From positions 9,828-44,460 of the forward strand of contig NZ_JAAHHW010000049.1 in the NCBI RefSeq assembly GCF_010692325.1: DNA of 34,633 bases. Direction: 5' to 3'. This document shows positions 24,555-32,713 of the stretch, in pieces. A model generated the notes under the pieces. The model was not told the DNA's origin. It did no database searches and saw only the letters and a list, made by a program, of their open reading frames with translations. A program made the translations under genes and the position numbers. The DNA is from Moorena sp. SIO3I8. Its GTDB lineage: Bacteria; Cyanobacteriota; Cyanobacteriia; Cyanobacteriales; Coleofasciculaceae. Each line of letters opens with the position of its first letter. Within the stretch, counting starts at the first letter, position 1.

Positions 24555-24595
24555 GCTAAGCGTAGCGCTATATCAGGGAGTGGGGAATCTTCAAG

Positions 24596-24617
24596 AGTAC
24601 CCCCAAGGGTACTTTTA
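24596..24617 (+). terminator. Hairpin in the leader of the HEAT-NACHT gene
   Basis: AGTACCC-CCAA-GGGTACT is a perfect 7-bp stem followed directly by TTTAT, 77 bp before the ATG at 24694. It could be a terminator of upstream transcription or an attenuator; the sequence does not decide. Confidence 0.4.
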
Positions 24618-24693
24618 TAGCCCTTGAGAGACATAAAACTGGATTTTTGAAGAGATTCTTGTATCTATACTAACGAAACCTTGGAGAACTTCT

Positions 24694-27264
24694 ATGATTA
24701 GGTGCATAAAACAACCCACTTCCTCAGTGCTCAAGGTGTTTTTACTGGGCTGCTCATTGCTACTGCTGCCCTGTAGTCCTGCCTTAGCTCAAGGGTGTAC
24801 TCAAGCAGAGATTAAGACTAATATCGCCAGATTCAACGATATAAACAATACAACCGCTAAAGAAGCTATAGTCCAATGTGGTCCAAAATCTGTCTATTTA
24901 CTGATTGAAGCCCTGAAGACGGATAAATCTGCTGCAGTTCGGGAGGGAGCTGCTGTTGCTCTGTGGAGTATAGGAGAGGAAGCGGATCAAGCTGTCCCTT
25001 GGTTGATTAAAGCCCTAAGGAACGATGAGTCGGCGACAGTTCGTGCCAAAGCCTCTGCTGCTCTGGGATTGATGGGAGAAGCATCTTATGAAGCTATCCC
25101 TGATCTGATTGATGCACTTAAGGATGAATCTGCTGAAGTTCGCGCCAATGGTGCTTATGCCTTAGGGAACTTGGGAAAGAAAACCCATGAGGCTGTACCT
25201 CACCTAATTGAAGCCTTGAGGAATGACCAATCTGCTCAGGTTCGTGCTAACGCTGCTTATGCCCTAGGGAATAAAAAAGAGGCAGCCAAGTCAGCTGTAC
25301 CTTACCTGATTGAAGCGCTAAAGGATGAAACATTCTCGGTTCGTATGACTAGCATCAATGCCCTAGAGCAGATTGCCGAGAAAACTAAAGATGTTGTTCC
25401 CCAGCTCATTGAGCGACTCAGGAACGATAAATCTGTCCTGATCCGGATTCGCGCTACCGAGGTACTAGGGGAAATTGGAGAGGCAGCTAAGGATGCTCTG
25501 CCTCTATTAATTGAGTTGCTTGAGGATAACTCAGTCTATGTTCGCTATTATGCCGCCTCTGCTCTAGGAAAGATGGGAACGGAAGGGGTTCAGGCTGTCC
25601 CTGACCTAATAGATGTCTTTTTCAAAGATGAATCTATCGATGTTCGCTATTCCGCCCTCTCTGCCGTTGTCGAAATTTCTTCTAAGGTTGGAAAACAGAG
25701 GAAGCAGCTCACCAAAGTGCAATTGGAACAATCCATACTGGAATTTGAAACAGTTATTCAAAGGCTAGAGCAAGACACGGAGAAAATTTTCCAGGATAGA
25801 TGGATCGAAACCGTGCGTGGTGGTCTTGATAATCTCCAGCAAGAACAGGATTCTCGTAGTTATCAGAAAATTTTTAGCAAAGGGGTGATTATCTGGCTAA
25901 CTCATATGCTGTTTTGGTTTGGACTAATACTGGTTTATCCCAAATCCCCCCAAGTCCAAGCTATCTTCTTTTGGAATCCCTCGGTGCGGAAGTTTTTTGG
26001 ACTGGGGTACGTAGGCATAGCCCTAACTTGGATTCCCTTTCTACGCTCGAAGTTATTTGCCCCCTTCCAGGAATCCTTGCTGTCAGATGCAGATTTAGAA
26101 AACTTTGATGAACAAGCTTACTTTCCTAACTTGGAAGTCCAGCCCCAGGGAAGAAGTATAACGCAACCCATTCAAGAAGCAATACCGGATCTGGAATTAC
26201 CCATTGTCCTGGAAGGAGAATCAGGATTAGGGAAATCGATGTTTCTACGGCACTTAGTGAAATCATCTAAGCGGATCATCGTCTATTTACCTGCTGAGAA
26301 ATGCGCTAATGGCGTGATCGAAGCGATTCAAGCAAAACTTCATGGATTCGCCCAAGACTCTGGTTTCTTGCGAGACCTGATTTACAGTGATGCCATTGAT
26401 ATCTGTATTGATGGACTCAATGAAGTCACTCCAGACACACGAGCGATGATTACCACTTTTGTGGAAAGTTACTTCAAGGGCAATATTATCATCGGGACCC
26501 AATCCATGGAGTGGCAGACCCCCTCTTGCGCTACAACCTATGTACTGCAACCATTGAAACCTAAGCAGATTGAGAAATTTTTACTATCGCGCTATAAAAT
26601 TATGCCCCCAGATGCTCCCATCTCGGGTATAAAGTACAAACAAGCCTGCGAAAAGTATATTGACACCGTTTTACATCAGTACCAATCAGAAGAAGAACAC
26701 AGAGCTGTGCGTCGGATGCTGTCTAACCCTATGGACCTGACCATAGTGGCTCAGATGATAGCCCATGGGCAGAAACCAGACTTGCTGAATTTGCAGCAAC
26801 AGCAGTATCAATATATGGCTCAGGAGTATGAACAACTCTATCTGAGAAAATTTCCCCTAGAGGCATTTGCTGAGACAGTTTACCAGATGCGCTTGCAAGA
26901 TGAGGTAGCTATACCAGCTGAGAAATGGTTTGAAGAACTGATTTGCATCGAACGCCACAAAATGGTTTTGTCCCGTCTGTTTGTTGACCATGAAGGCAAT
27001 GATCGAAAAGAATGGTATTTCCGCCACGACAAAATCCAGGACTTTTTCATCGTGCAGACCTTTCTAGGTGAGGGAAATGATTTGCCAAACAAGCATATCA
27101 GTGACCCTAGGTTTCGCGGTGTGTACTTCCTCTTGGCAACTCTACTGCCGTGGAATGCTGCTTGGCGCTTGCGGGAAACCTTAATTAAATACGCAGCGAA
27201 TACTAAAGACCATACAGTTAGTGATACTTTTGTTCAACTGTTGTTGTCCCGACAAGCGGCATGA
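24694..27264 (+). CDS. HEAT-repeat, membrane-anchored NACHT NTPase
   Basis: 856 aa. Residues 1-33 form a signal-like segment (VFLLGCSLLLLPCSPALA, possible cleavage after ALA). About 65-335 hold eight HEAT/PBS-lyase-like repeats of the AVPHLIEALRNDQSAQVRAN type. A coiled-coil-like region follows (about 335-390), then hydrophobic segments at about 397-414 (GVIIWLTHMLFWFGLILVYP) and 436-452. A NACHT-type STAND NTPase starts at about 500: Walker A GESGLGKS (508-515) and Walker B DICIDGLNE (569-577). The C-terminal part (to 856) has helical, winged-helix-like features (WYFRHDKIQDFFIVQTFLGE). NACHT proteins are ligand-triggered ATPase switches; bacterial ones include anti-phage sensors. Here HEAT repeats would be the sensor, but they lie N-terminal and behind a signal segment. 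GGAG lies 7 bp before the ATG. It is a lone gene. Function unknown; the domain calls are firm. Confidence 0.87.
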   Translation: MIRCIKQPTSSVLKVFLLGCSLLLLPCSPALAQGCTQAEIKTNIARFNDINNTTAKEAIVQCGPKSVYLLIEALKTDKSAAVREGAAVALWSIGEEADQAVPWLIKALRNDESATVRAKASAALGLMGEASYEAIPDLIDALKDESAEVRANGAYALGNLGKKTHEAVPHLIEALRNDQSAQVRANAAYALGNKKEAAKSAVPYLIEALKDETFSVRMTSINALEQIAEKTKDVVPQLIERLRNDKSVLIRIRATEVLGEIGEAAKDALPLLIELLEDNSVYVRYYAASALGKMGTEGVQAVPDLIDVFFKDESIDVRYSALSAVVEISSKVGKQRKQLTKVQLEQSILEFETVIQRLEQDTEKIFQDRWIETVRGGLDNLQQEQDSRSYQKIFSKGVIIWLTHMLFWFGLILVYPKSPQVQAIFFWNPSVRKFFGLGYVGIALTWIPFLRSKLFAPFQESLLSDADLENFDEQAYFPNLEVQPQGRSITQPIQEAIPDLELPIVLEGESGLGKSMFLRHLVKSSKRIIVYLPAEKCANGVIEAIQAKLHGFAQDSGFLRDLIYSDAIDICIDGLNEVTPDTRAMITTFVESYFKGNIIIGTQSMEWQTPSCATTYVLQPLKPKQIEKFLLSRYKIMPPDAPISGIKYKQACEKYIDTVLHQYQSEEEHRAVRRMLSNPMDLTIVAQMIAHGQKPDLLNLQQQQYQYMAQEYEQLYLRKFPLEAFAETVYQMRLQDEVAIPAEKWFEELICIERHKMVLSRLFVDHEGNDRKEWYFRHDKIQDFFIVQTFLGEGNDLPNKHISDPRFRGVYFLLATLLPWNAAWRLRETLIKYAANTKDHTVSDTFVQLLLSRQAA

Positions 27265-27266
27265 AG

Positions 27267-27505
27267 GGTTAAGTTTGAAGGTTGAAGGTTGAAGGGTTAA
27301 GTTTGAAGGTTGAAGGTTGAAGGTTGAAGGTTGAATGTTGAATGTTGAAGGTTAAAGGTTTAAAATTGAAGGTTGAAGGTTAAAGGTTTAAAATTGAAGG
27401 TTGAAGGGTGAAGGTTGTTGGTCAGAATTCTAAATTCTAAATTCTAAATTCTAAATTCTAAATTATAATTTATTAATTCTAAATTCTAAATTCTAAATTC
27501 TAAGA
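27267..27505. repeat. GGTTGAA and ATTCTAA heptamer arrays
   Basis: GGTTGAA-type units (27267-27420, with GGTTAAA and GGTTTAA variants), then pure ATTCTAA units (27425-27505), between the HEAT-NACHT gene and the convergent secreted-protein gene. Confidence 0.92.
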
Positions 27506-27532
27506 AGGTTAAAGGTTAAGGGTCAACAGCGA

Positions 27533-28483
27533 CTAGAATTTCCAGGCTAGTGGGACTACTGCTTGACTCGACCTATACTGCTGATAAAAGCCCATGACTC
27601 TCTGGACATAGTCAGCAGTTGCGCCACTGTTGCAGCCAGAGGGTTTTCCTGTCATCCACCAACAGGCGGTACGGCGAACAGCAATCATTTCATTGTTGCC
27701 ACTATCTGTCAATTCAATATCCAGTTCCCGTCTGATGATACAAGCCACAACACTGCGTGCTGTGGTCGGGTCCGCTTCAAATTGTGCAGGAGTCATTGCC
27801 TGTCCTGTACATTGAGATGTCCAGCTCGGGATAATGGCGGGTAAAACTTGCCACTGGCTGTACATGCCATCATTGGGACGATTGGGTGGTGCCGAAAGCC
27901 GCAGTGCTTCTACCAGAGCATTGACTTGCGGATCAAGAGTGTTGACTTGCGGATCAAGAGTGTTGACTTGCTGATCCTCTACTTGTGCGAATACTGGTGT
28001 TGACCTATGGGGCTGCTGATAAAAGCCCATGACTCTCTGGACATAGTCAGCAGTTGCGCCACTGTTGCAGCCAGAGGGTTTTCCTGTCATCCACCAACAG
28101 GCGGTACGGCGAACAGCAATCATTTCATTGTTGCCACTATCTGTCAATTCAATATCCAGTTCCCGTCTGATGATACAAGCCACAACACTGCGTGCTGTTG
28201 CCGGGTCGGCTTCAAATTGTGCAGGTGTCATGGCCTGTCCTGCACATTGAGATGTCCAGCTCGGGATAATGGCCGGTAAAACTTGCCACTCGCTGTACAT
28301 GCCGTCATTGGGACGATTGGGTGGTGCCGAAAGCCGCAGTGCTTCTACCAGAGCGTTGACTTGCTCATCCTCTACTTGTGCTGATACTGGTATTGCCCAC
28401 AACCCCACACTCACTATTATTCCGGTCAAGAGCAGATTTTGAAATTTATTGATTACTTTATTGATTACATTTAAAGTGATCAT
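27533..28483 (-). CDS. Secreted protein with a duplicated domain, unknown family
   Basis: 316 aa. The N-terminus has a signal peptide (NLLLTGIIVSVGLWAIPVSA, cleavage after SA). Two almost identical copies of a domain of about 120 residues follow, each with LVEALRLSAPPNRPNDGMYS, a Trp-rich start, SQC, VACIIRRELDIELTDSGNNE, then TACWWMTGKPSGCNSGATAD and YVQRVMGFYQQ. Four Cys per copy suggest two disulfides in the periplasm or outside. The two copies are offset by 435 bp and differ at few bases, so the duplication is recent. The linker repeats VNTLDPQ, encoded by a 21-bp unit. I do not recognise the family. A motif shared with the small gene at 28837 lies 30-51 bp upstream of the ATG. Confidence 0.75.
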   Translation of the reverse strand: MITLNVINKVINKFQNLLLTGIIVSVGLWAIPVSAQVEDEQVNALVEALRLSAPPNRPNDGMYSEWQVLPAIIPSWTSQCAGQAMTPAQFEADPATARSVVACIIRRELDIELTDSGNNEMIAVRRTACWWMTGKPSGCNSGATADYVQRVMGFYQQPHRSTPVFAQVEDQQVNTLDPQVNTLDPQVNALVEALRLSAPPNRPNDGMYSQWQVLPAIIPSWTSQCTGQAMTPAQFEADPTTARSVVACIIRRELDIELTDSGNNEMIAVRRTACWWMTGKPSGCNSGATADYVQRVMGFYQQYRSSQAVVPLAWKF

Positions 28484-28512
28484 TTTCAGATTTATTTGAT
28501 ATCTAAAATTAA

Positions 28513-28534
28513 CTGAACTAAGAATGCTACTGGT
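28513..28534 (-). promoter_or_regulatory. Shared upstream motif, copy 1
   Basis: On the minus strand the 22-bp motif has the core TAGCATTCTTAG, flanked by ACC on the left and TCAG on the right. It lies 30-51 bp before the ATG of the secreted duplicated protein. It matches copy 2 at 28866-28887 in 19 of 22 positions. Confidence 0.5.
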
Positions 28535-28732
28535 CGCGACAGTGCTCAGGGAACTATGAATAATTAATGATTAATAATGATAACCCATGCTAGGAGTTAG
28601 GGGCTTGTACTTGCAAAACGATTAATGCAGAATTGTTAAATTCTGTATCTTATGTGTCTTATGTGTCTATTATGTATGTGTATGTATGTGCCGATTCATC
28701 GTTCATCATTCCTAAGACATAGTTCCTGAGAC

Positions 28733-28837
28733 TTAAAGAATTTTTGATAATAATCCGATGATGATGGGGACTGTGAACAATAGAGCAATAATATCTAAAA
28801 TCGTGATGGCTGCGAAGCGAATTTGTTGAGTATTCAT
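28733..28837 (-). CDS. 34-residue membrane peptide
   Basis: A short frame, MNTQQIRFAAITILDIIALL, continuing FTVPIIIGLLSKIL to a TAA at 28733. Almost all of it from residue 8 on is one hydrophobic helix with a short polar N-terminus and a Lys near the end, as in single-pass small membrane proteins. AAGGAA lies 11 bp before the ATG, a good ribosome binding site, and a conserved upstream motif lies 29-50 bp before it. These features favour a real gene; I do not recognise the family. A longer frame in another phase over the same bases (28844-28659) looks like noise. Confidence 0.5.
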   Translation of the reverse strand: MNTQQIRFAAITILDIIALLFTVPIIIGLLSKIL

Positions 28838-28865
28838 GATGCACCGTTTCCTTGAGTATTAACAG

Positions 28866-28887
28866 CTGACCTAAGAATGCTAGCGGT
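28866..28887 (-). promoter_or_regulatory. Shared upstream motif, copy 2
   Basis: Core TAGCATTCTTAG with ACC left and TCAG right, 29-50 bp before the ATG of the 34-residue peptide. Almost the same distance as copy 1 from its gene. Confidence 0.5.
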
Positions 28888-28948
28888 AACTTAAATCCAT
28901 TTCATCGATTTAGATCACGCAAGACTGTGATTTATGACAATCTATCTA

Positions 28949-28964
28949 TGTGATATTGATCACT
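28949..28964. promoter_or_regulatory. CRP-like site TGTGA-N6-TCACT
   Basis: TGTGATATTGATCACT fits the CRP/SyCRP1 consensus TGTGA-N6-TCACA with one mismatch. It lies 112 bp before the 34-residue gene. The window also codes for a possible adenylate cyclase, but a link is only inferred. Confidence 0.4.
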
Positions 28965-29282
28965 AATTTTAACCAAAATACTCTATACTATTCTATACTG
29001 TAATTTATAAAGAAAAGATTAAATCGCTGTAGGGCGCTTGATAGCGTAGACCATTGGTAAGTTTTTACTAGTGACAGGACTAAAATTAGTCCCAGAGGAA
29101 CTATATTATATAAGTGCTTTAAAAATTATTAACGCACCCAAAGGATTTAATATTTATTTTATGAATAAGCTTTAAATTACTGATTTTTGATTAGGTTTTG
29201 TTGAGGTTTGTTTGTCAACAGTACTAGGCAGTAAACTATGAACAAACAACCGATTATATCAAGTCCAATGAATCACTTCTAA
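28965..29282. other. AT-rich stretch without a recognisable gene
   Basis: No credible coding frame, RNA gene or repeat array was found. It separates the small membrane peptide from the conserved gene at 29283. Confidence 0.5.
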
Positions 29283-29540
29283 TTACCATTTCAAAAATGC
29301 TGCCTCAACCCCTTGTTCTCGCCGAATCTTACTATCCTTCTCAAACCAATCGATGATCTGCTGATGGGTCAACTCTTCCATTGCCACCCCAGTATCTTGT
29401 GAAATATGCTTCAACAGTCTGAGGGAGGAAATCGTTAAACGAGTTAAGAATTTCTCTGGGGAAGAGAGCAATGCTTGGTCTACATCAGCGGATTCTTCCG
29501 GAGTTAAGAATTGGATTGAGGATTGCTGGGAATCAGCCAT
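29283..29540 (-). CDS. Conserved cyanobacterial hypothetical, 85 aa
   Basis: From the ATG at 29540 (MADSQQSSIQFLTPEESADV) the protein runs 85 aa to AAFLKW. The sequence pattern FLTRLTISSLRLLKHISQDT, then ELTHQQIIDWFEKDSKIRRE and QGVEAAFLKW is one I recall as a conserved small protein in many cyanobacteria, of unknown function. It is soluble and mostly helical. A TTG four codons upstream (29552) could also open the frame, but ATG is preferred. No strong ribosome binding site. It lies downstream of sufR on the same strand, 207 bp away, with repeats between, so co-transcription is doubtful. Confidence 0.72.
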   Translation of the reverse strand: MADSQQSSIQFLTPEESADVDQALLSSPEKFLTRLTISSLRLLKHISQDTGVAMEELTHQQIIDWFEKDSKIRREQGVEAAFLKW

Positions 29541-29571
29541 AAGGGTTTTCAAGGTTGACTACATAACTTTT

Positions 29572-29738
29572 AAGCTATCAGCTATCAGCTAATGCACTAT
29601 GTCACAGGCTAGAAGCCTGTGCCACGCAAGCTAGTTGAGGTGCTATTAGCCAAAGGCTTGTGGCCAAAGGCTGACAGCTGAAGGCTGACGGCACCTCAAG
29701 TAGCGTGCGCGTAGCGCTTAAGCTTACAGGCTTAGTTA
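29572..29738. repeat. Mixed palindromic repeats between sufR and the 85-aa gene
   Basis: It contains AGCTATCAGCTATCAGCTAA, the hairpin CACAGGCT-AG-AAGCCTGTG, GGCTGACAGCTGAAGGCTGA units, and TTGAGGTGCTATTAGCC with its inverted partner CACCTCAAGTAGCGTGCGCG (from 29692). The last is the inverted form of the element at 7899-7935. Confidence 0.7.
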
Positions 29739-29746
29739 TTGGCATG

Positions 29747-30412
29747 TTAGTTATTTGCTGGCGCTTTGATTAAATAGCCACACTGATGCTCTCCATTATT
29801 GAGCCAGTGAGTACGCTCCACTGTACAATCTGGCAATACGGCGGCAAACATTTCCAGTTCATGACCACAGACACTGGGGTAAGATTCGGCAACGTTGGAA
29901 ATAGCACAATTGTATTCAGTTAAAATATACTGCTCACTAACCCCATTATTTAAATTACCTGATTCTAGGGTGTGCCACTCTGCCATATAACCTTCTAGTC
30001 TACGTAGTTCTACCAACTTGGCTACTCGCTCTCCCACTGTACCATTCCCGATACACTCCCGGTATTCTTGAGCTTTACGTTGCCATTGCTTTTGTAAAAT
30101 CGTGCTAGTCTGTTCACGACCCAAGGTTTCTGTCATGGTATCGAGCAGGGAAACGGAAAACTCTCCGTAATGATGGGGAAAGCGATCGCGTCCTTTGTGA
30201 GAGAGGTGATAGATATGTTGAGGACGCCCCATACCAATTTGAACAGCTTTGTACTCAATTAGCCCTTCTGCCTCCAATTCTTTGAGATGACGTCGAATAG
30301 CTTGGGCGCTAACCCCTATGGCTGTGGCTAACTCCTGGGCTCTTGCTCGATCCTGTTTGAGGAGATATTGTAGGATGTCTCGCTTGGTGGAAGTTTGCTG
30401 AGTAGGCATCAT
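29747..30412 (-). CDS. sufR: SufR, Fe-S-cluster-sensing repressor of the suf operon
   Basis: A 221-aa DeoR-like repressor. The N-terminal helix-turn-helix (RAQELATAIGVSAQAIRRHL) binds DNA; the C-terminal part binds a [4Fe-4S] cluster by four Cys: C169-x12-C182-x13-C196-x14-C211, exactly the spacing known for SufR. The holo form represses sufBCDS and its own gene; loss of the cluster relieves this. The gene is divergent from sufB, as in Synechocystis, and the shared 392-bp gap holds two CAAC-N6-GTTG sites. The ATG at 30412 gives MMPTQQTSTKRDILQYLLKQ; Met2 is an equally possible start. Confidence 0.95.
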   Translation of the reverse strand: MMPTQQTSTKRDILQYLLKQDRARAQELATAIGVSAQAIRRHLKELEAEGLIEYKAVQIGMGRPQHIYHLSHKGRDRFPHHYGEFSVSLLDTMTETLGREQTSTILQKQWQRKAQEYRECIGNGTVGERVAKLVELRRLEGYMAEWHTLESGNLNNGVSEQYILTEYNCAISNVAESYPSVCGHELEMFAAVLPDCTVERTHWLNNGEHQCGYLIKAPANN

Positions 30413-30515
30413 GGGCTTAGGAGTTGGGGAATTGGGTAACAGGGGAAGGGCACTCAGGCTTCCCTTTGGTGCTTGTCGGTACCGTTATTTCTATTTAATC
30501 TAAATTCTCTTGACT

Positions 30516-30537
30516 TTAACAACATGTTTGTTGTTAA
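30516..30537. promoter_or_regulatory. SufR operator, site 1
   Basis: TTAACAAC-ATGTTT-GTTGTTAA is a perfect 8-6-8 inverted repeat containing the SufR core CAAC-N6-GTTG. It is nearer to sufR and lies about 40 bp from site 2, centre to centre. Confidence 0.85.
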
Positions 30538-30556
30538 TATAACCTAGAATAGAGTT

Positions 30557-30576
30557 AAACAACAAAAACGTTGTTT
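30557..30576. promoter_or_regulatory. SufR operator, site 2
   Basis: AAACAAC-AAAAAC-GTTGTTT is a perfect 7-6-7 inverted repeat with the SufR core. Two sites in the divergent region match the known arrangement in Synechocystis. The sufB ATG is 229 bp further on, so the sufB leader is long. Confidence 0.85.
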
Positions 30577-30804
30577 TAATCCACCCAGTAACCAGATCAC
30601 ATCCCGTGGGCATGAGGAAGCTATGGATTTTAGTTGTAACCGGCGATAAAAGCAAGCCGCTGTCTTGATGCAGTCGCTACCCGCAGTCTACAACCTCTAA
30701 CCTTCCAAGCTGCCAACCTACTCTACGGGAAAGTCAAAGGCGAACAAGCTATCACTGTGTTTGTAACTCTGTTGAATCCTTAATGATAAGAGAGCACTAA
30801 ATCG

Positions 30805-32244
30805 ATGACTGCCACTGTCAAGACATTAGTCAACCAGCCCTATAAGTACGGCTTTGTCACAGATATTGAAGCGGATACCATTCCTCGCGGACTCAATGAG
30901 GATATTATCCGTCTGATTTCCGCTAAGAAAAACGAACCTGAGTTCATGCTGGAGTTTCGCCTAAAGGCGTATCGACAATGGCAGAAAATGACCGAGCCAA
31001 CCTGGCCCCATGTCACCTATCCTCCCATTGATTACCAAAAGATTATCTACTACTCAGCACCCAAACAGAAGAAGGAAAAACTCAATAGCCTGGACGAAGT
31101 TGACCCAGCTTTACTGGAAACCTTTGATAAATTAGGCATTTCCCTATCTGAGCAAAAGCGGCTGGCTAATGTAGCAGTGGATGCCATCTTTGATAGTGTC
31201 TCGATCGCCACTACCTTCAAAGACAAGCTGGCTGAGTCGGGAGTAATTTTCTGCTCGATTTCGGAAGCGTTGCAAGAACACCCAGAGTTAGTGCGAAAAT
31301 ACCTGGGTAGTGTTGTTCCTGTGGCAGATAATTACTTTGTTGCTCTCAATTCTGCTGTTTTCAGTGATGGTTCCTTTGTCTATATTCCCAAAGGAGTCAA
31401 GTGCCCAATGGAACTGTCCACCTATTTCCGGATTAATAATGGAGATACTGGACAGTTCGAGCGTACCCTAATTGTGGCGGAAGAAGGCAGCAATGTTAGT
31501 TACCTAGAAGGCTGCACTGCGCCGATGTACGATAGTAACCAGCTGCACGCAGCTGTGGTGGAACTGGTTGCCCTGGACAATGCTGAGATTAAATACTCCA
31601 CAGTGCAAAACTGGTTCGCTGGGGATAAAAATGGTAAAGGTGGGATTTACAACTTTGTTACCAAGCGGGGATTGTGCAAGGGAGTAAATTCAAAGATTTC
31701 CTGGACTCAGGTAGAAACTGGTTCTGCTATTACTTGGAAGTATCCCAGTTGCGTCCTAGTGGGTGATAATTCCATTGGTGAATTCTACTCTGTTGCTCTA
31801 ACCAACAATCTCCAACAAGCGGACACAGGTACCAAGATGGTACATATCGGTAAAAATACTCGCAGCACCATCATTTCTAAGGGGATTTCTGCTGGTAAGT
31901 CCAAAAATAGCTACCGGGGTCTAGTGAAAATTGGTCCGAAGGCCAAGGGTGCGCGAAACTATTCCCAGTGTGATTCCATGTTGATTGGGGATACAGCTGA
32001 GGCGAATACGTTTCCTTACATCCAAGTCCAGAACAACATGGGCAAAGTGGAACACGAAGCCTCGACTTCTAAAATTGGTGAAGACCAGCTATTTTTCTTC
32101 GCTCAACGAGGGATTTCAGAAGAAGATGCGATCTCCATGATGGTGAGTGGCTTCTGTAAAGATGTCTTCAATGAACTTCCCATGGAATTTGCTGCTGAAG
32201 CAGATAAACTTTTAAGCCTGAAGCTCGAAGGCACAGTGGGCTAA
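30805..32244 (+). CDS. sufB: SufB, Fe-S scaffold protein
   Basis: 479 aa, the usual cyanobacterial SufB length. With SufC and SufD it forms the SufBC2D complex, on which Fe-S clusters are built in the cytosol. Family marks: the N-terminal part [20 protein letters not shown], then the beta-helix core with [60 protein letters not shown] and [20 protein letters not shown], and the C-terminal [15 protein letters not shown]. The last of these Cys positions corresponds to the catalytic Cys of E. coli SufB. The start ATG at 30805 has an AAGAGAG about 14 bp upstream. It is transcribed away from sufR. sufC follows only after 469 bp of repeats. Confidence 0.97.
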   Translation: MTATVKTLVNQPYKYGFVTDIEADTIPRGLNEDIIRLISAKKNEPEFMLEFRLKAYRQWQKMTEPTWPHVTYPPIDYQKIIYYSAPKQKKEKLNSLDEVDPALLETFDKLGISLSEQKRLANVAVDAIFDSVSIATTFKDKLAESGVIFCSISEALQEHPELVRKYLGSVVPVADNYFVALNSAVFSDGSFVYIPKGVKCPMELSTYFRINNGDTGQFERTLIVAEEGSNVSYLEGCTAPMYDSNQLHAAVVELVALDNAEIKYSTVQNWFAGDKNGKGGIYNFVTKRGLCKGVNSKISWTQVETGSAITWKYPSCVLVGDNSIGEFYSVALTNNLQQADTGTKMVHIGKNTRSTIISKGISAGKSKNSYRGLVKIGPKAKGARNYSQCDSMLIGDTAEANTFPYIQVQNNMGKVEHEASTSKIGEDQLFFFAQRGISEEDAISMMVSGFCKDVFNELPMEFAAEADKLLSLKLEGTVG

Positions 32245-32251
32245 CTAAGGT

Positions 32252-32402
32252 TAGCAGGTTGAATGTTGAATGTTGAATGTTGAATGTTGAAGGTTGAAGG
32301 TTGGGAGGTTGAAGGTTGAAGGTTGGGAGGTTGAAGGTTGAAGGTTGGGAGGTTGAAGGTTGAAGGTTGGGAGGTTGAAGGTTGAAGGTTGTTAGCAGGT
32401 TG
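32252..32402. repeat. GGTTGAA heptamer array between sufB and sufC
   Basis: TGTTGAA then GGTTGAA units with periodic GGTTGGGA, giving a 22-bp higher-order repeat. A GAACGCGCACGCGT-GGCC-TTTT-GGCC palindromic element follows at 32402-32430. Confidence 0.92.
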
Positions 32403-32474
32403 AACGCGCACGCGTGGCCTTTTGGCCAAGGTTTATAGATTAAGATGTTCAAAGTTAAAGCTGATCAAATTCAA

Positions 32475-32680
32475 CTATTATTCAACCTGATAACCTTCCA
32501 CCTCAAACCTAGTAACATTCAACCTTAAACCTTAAACCTTAAACCTAGTAACATTCAACCTTAAACCTTAAACCTTAAACCTAGTAACATTCAACCTTTA
32601 ACCTGCTAACATTCAACCTTTAACCTGCTAACATTCAACATTCAACCTTAAACCTTAAAGCTGATAACCTTATAACAACA
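32475..32680. repeat. AACCTTA heptamers with CTAGTAACATTC spacers
   Basis: AAACCTT units joined by CTAGTAACATTCAACC at regular distance, giving a longer-period repeat. It looks like the reverse-complement type of the array at 32252, so sufB and sufC are separated by two arrays of opposite strand sense. Confidence 0.9.
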
Positions 32681-32713
32681 CTTCTGGGATAAAGCATTTA
32701 TTATCAAGTCGAA

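Noticed and set aside
27563-28279. Plus-strand frames of 60-93 codons
   Set aside because: They are opposite-strand shadows of the duplicated secreted-protein gene and repeat for the same reason.
28659-28844. 61-codon minus-strand frame
   Set aside because: It has low-complexity His/Ser/Tyr composition and overlaps the 34-residue frame, which has the better ribosome binding site and a clear membrane helix.
32168-32452. Frames of 62-94 codons rich in QPSTFNLQP on the minus strand
   Set aside because: They are pure translation of the GGTTGAA heptamer array and have no independent start signal.
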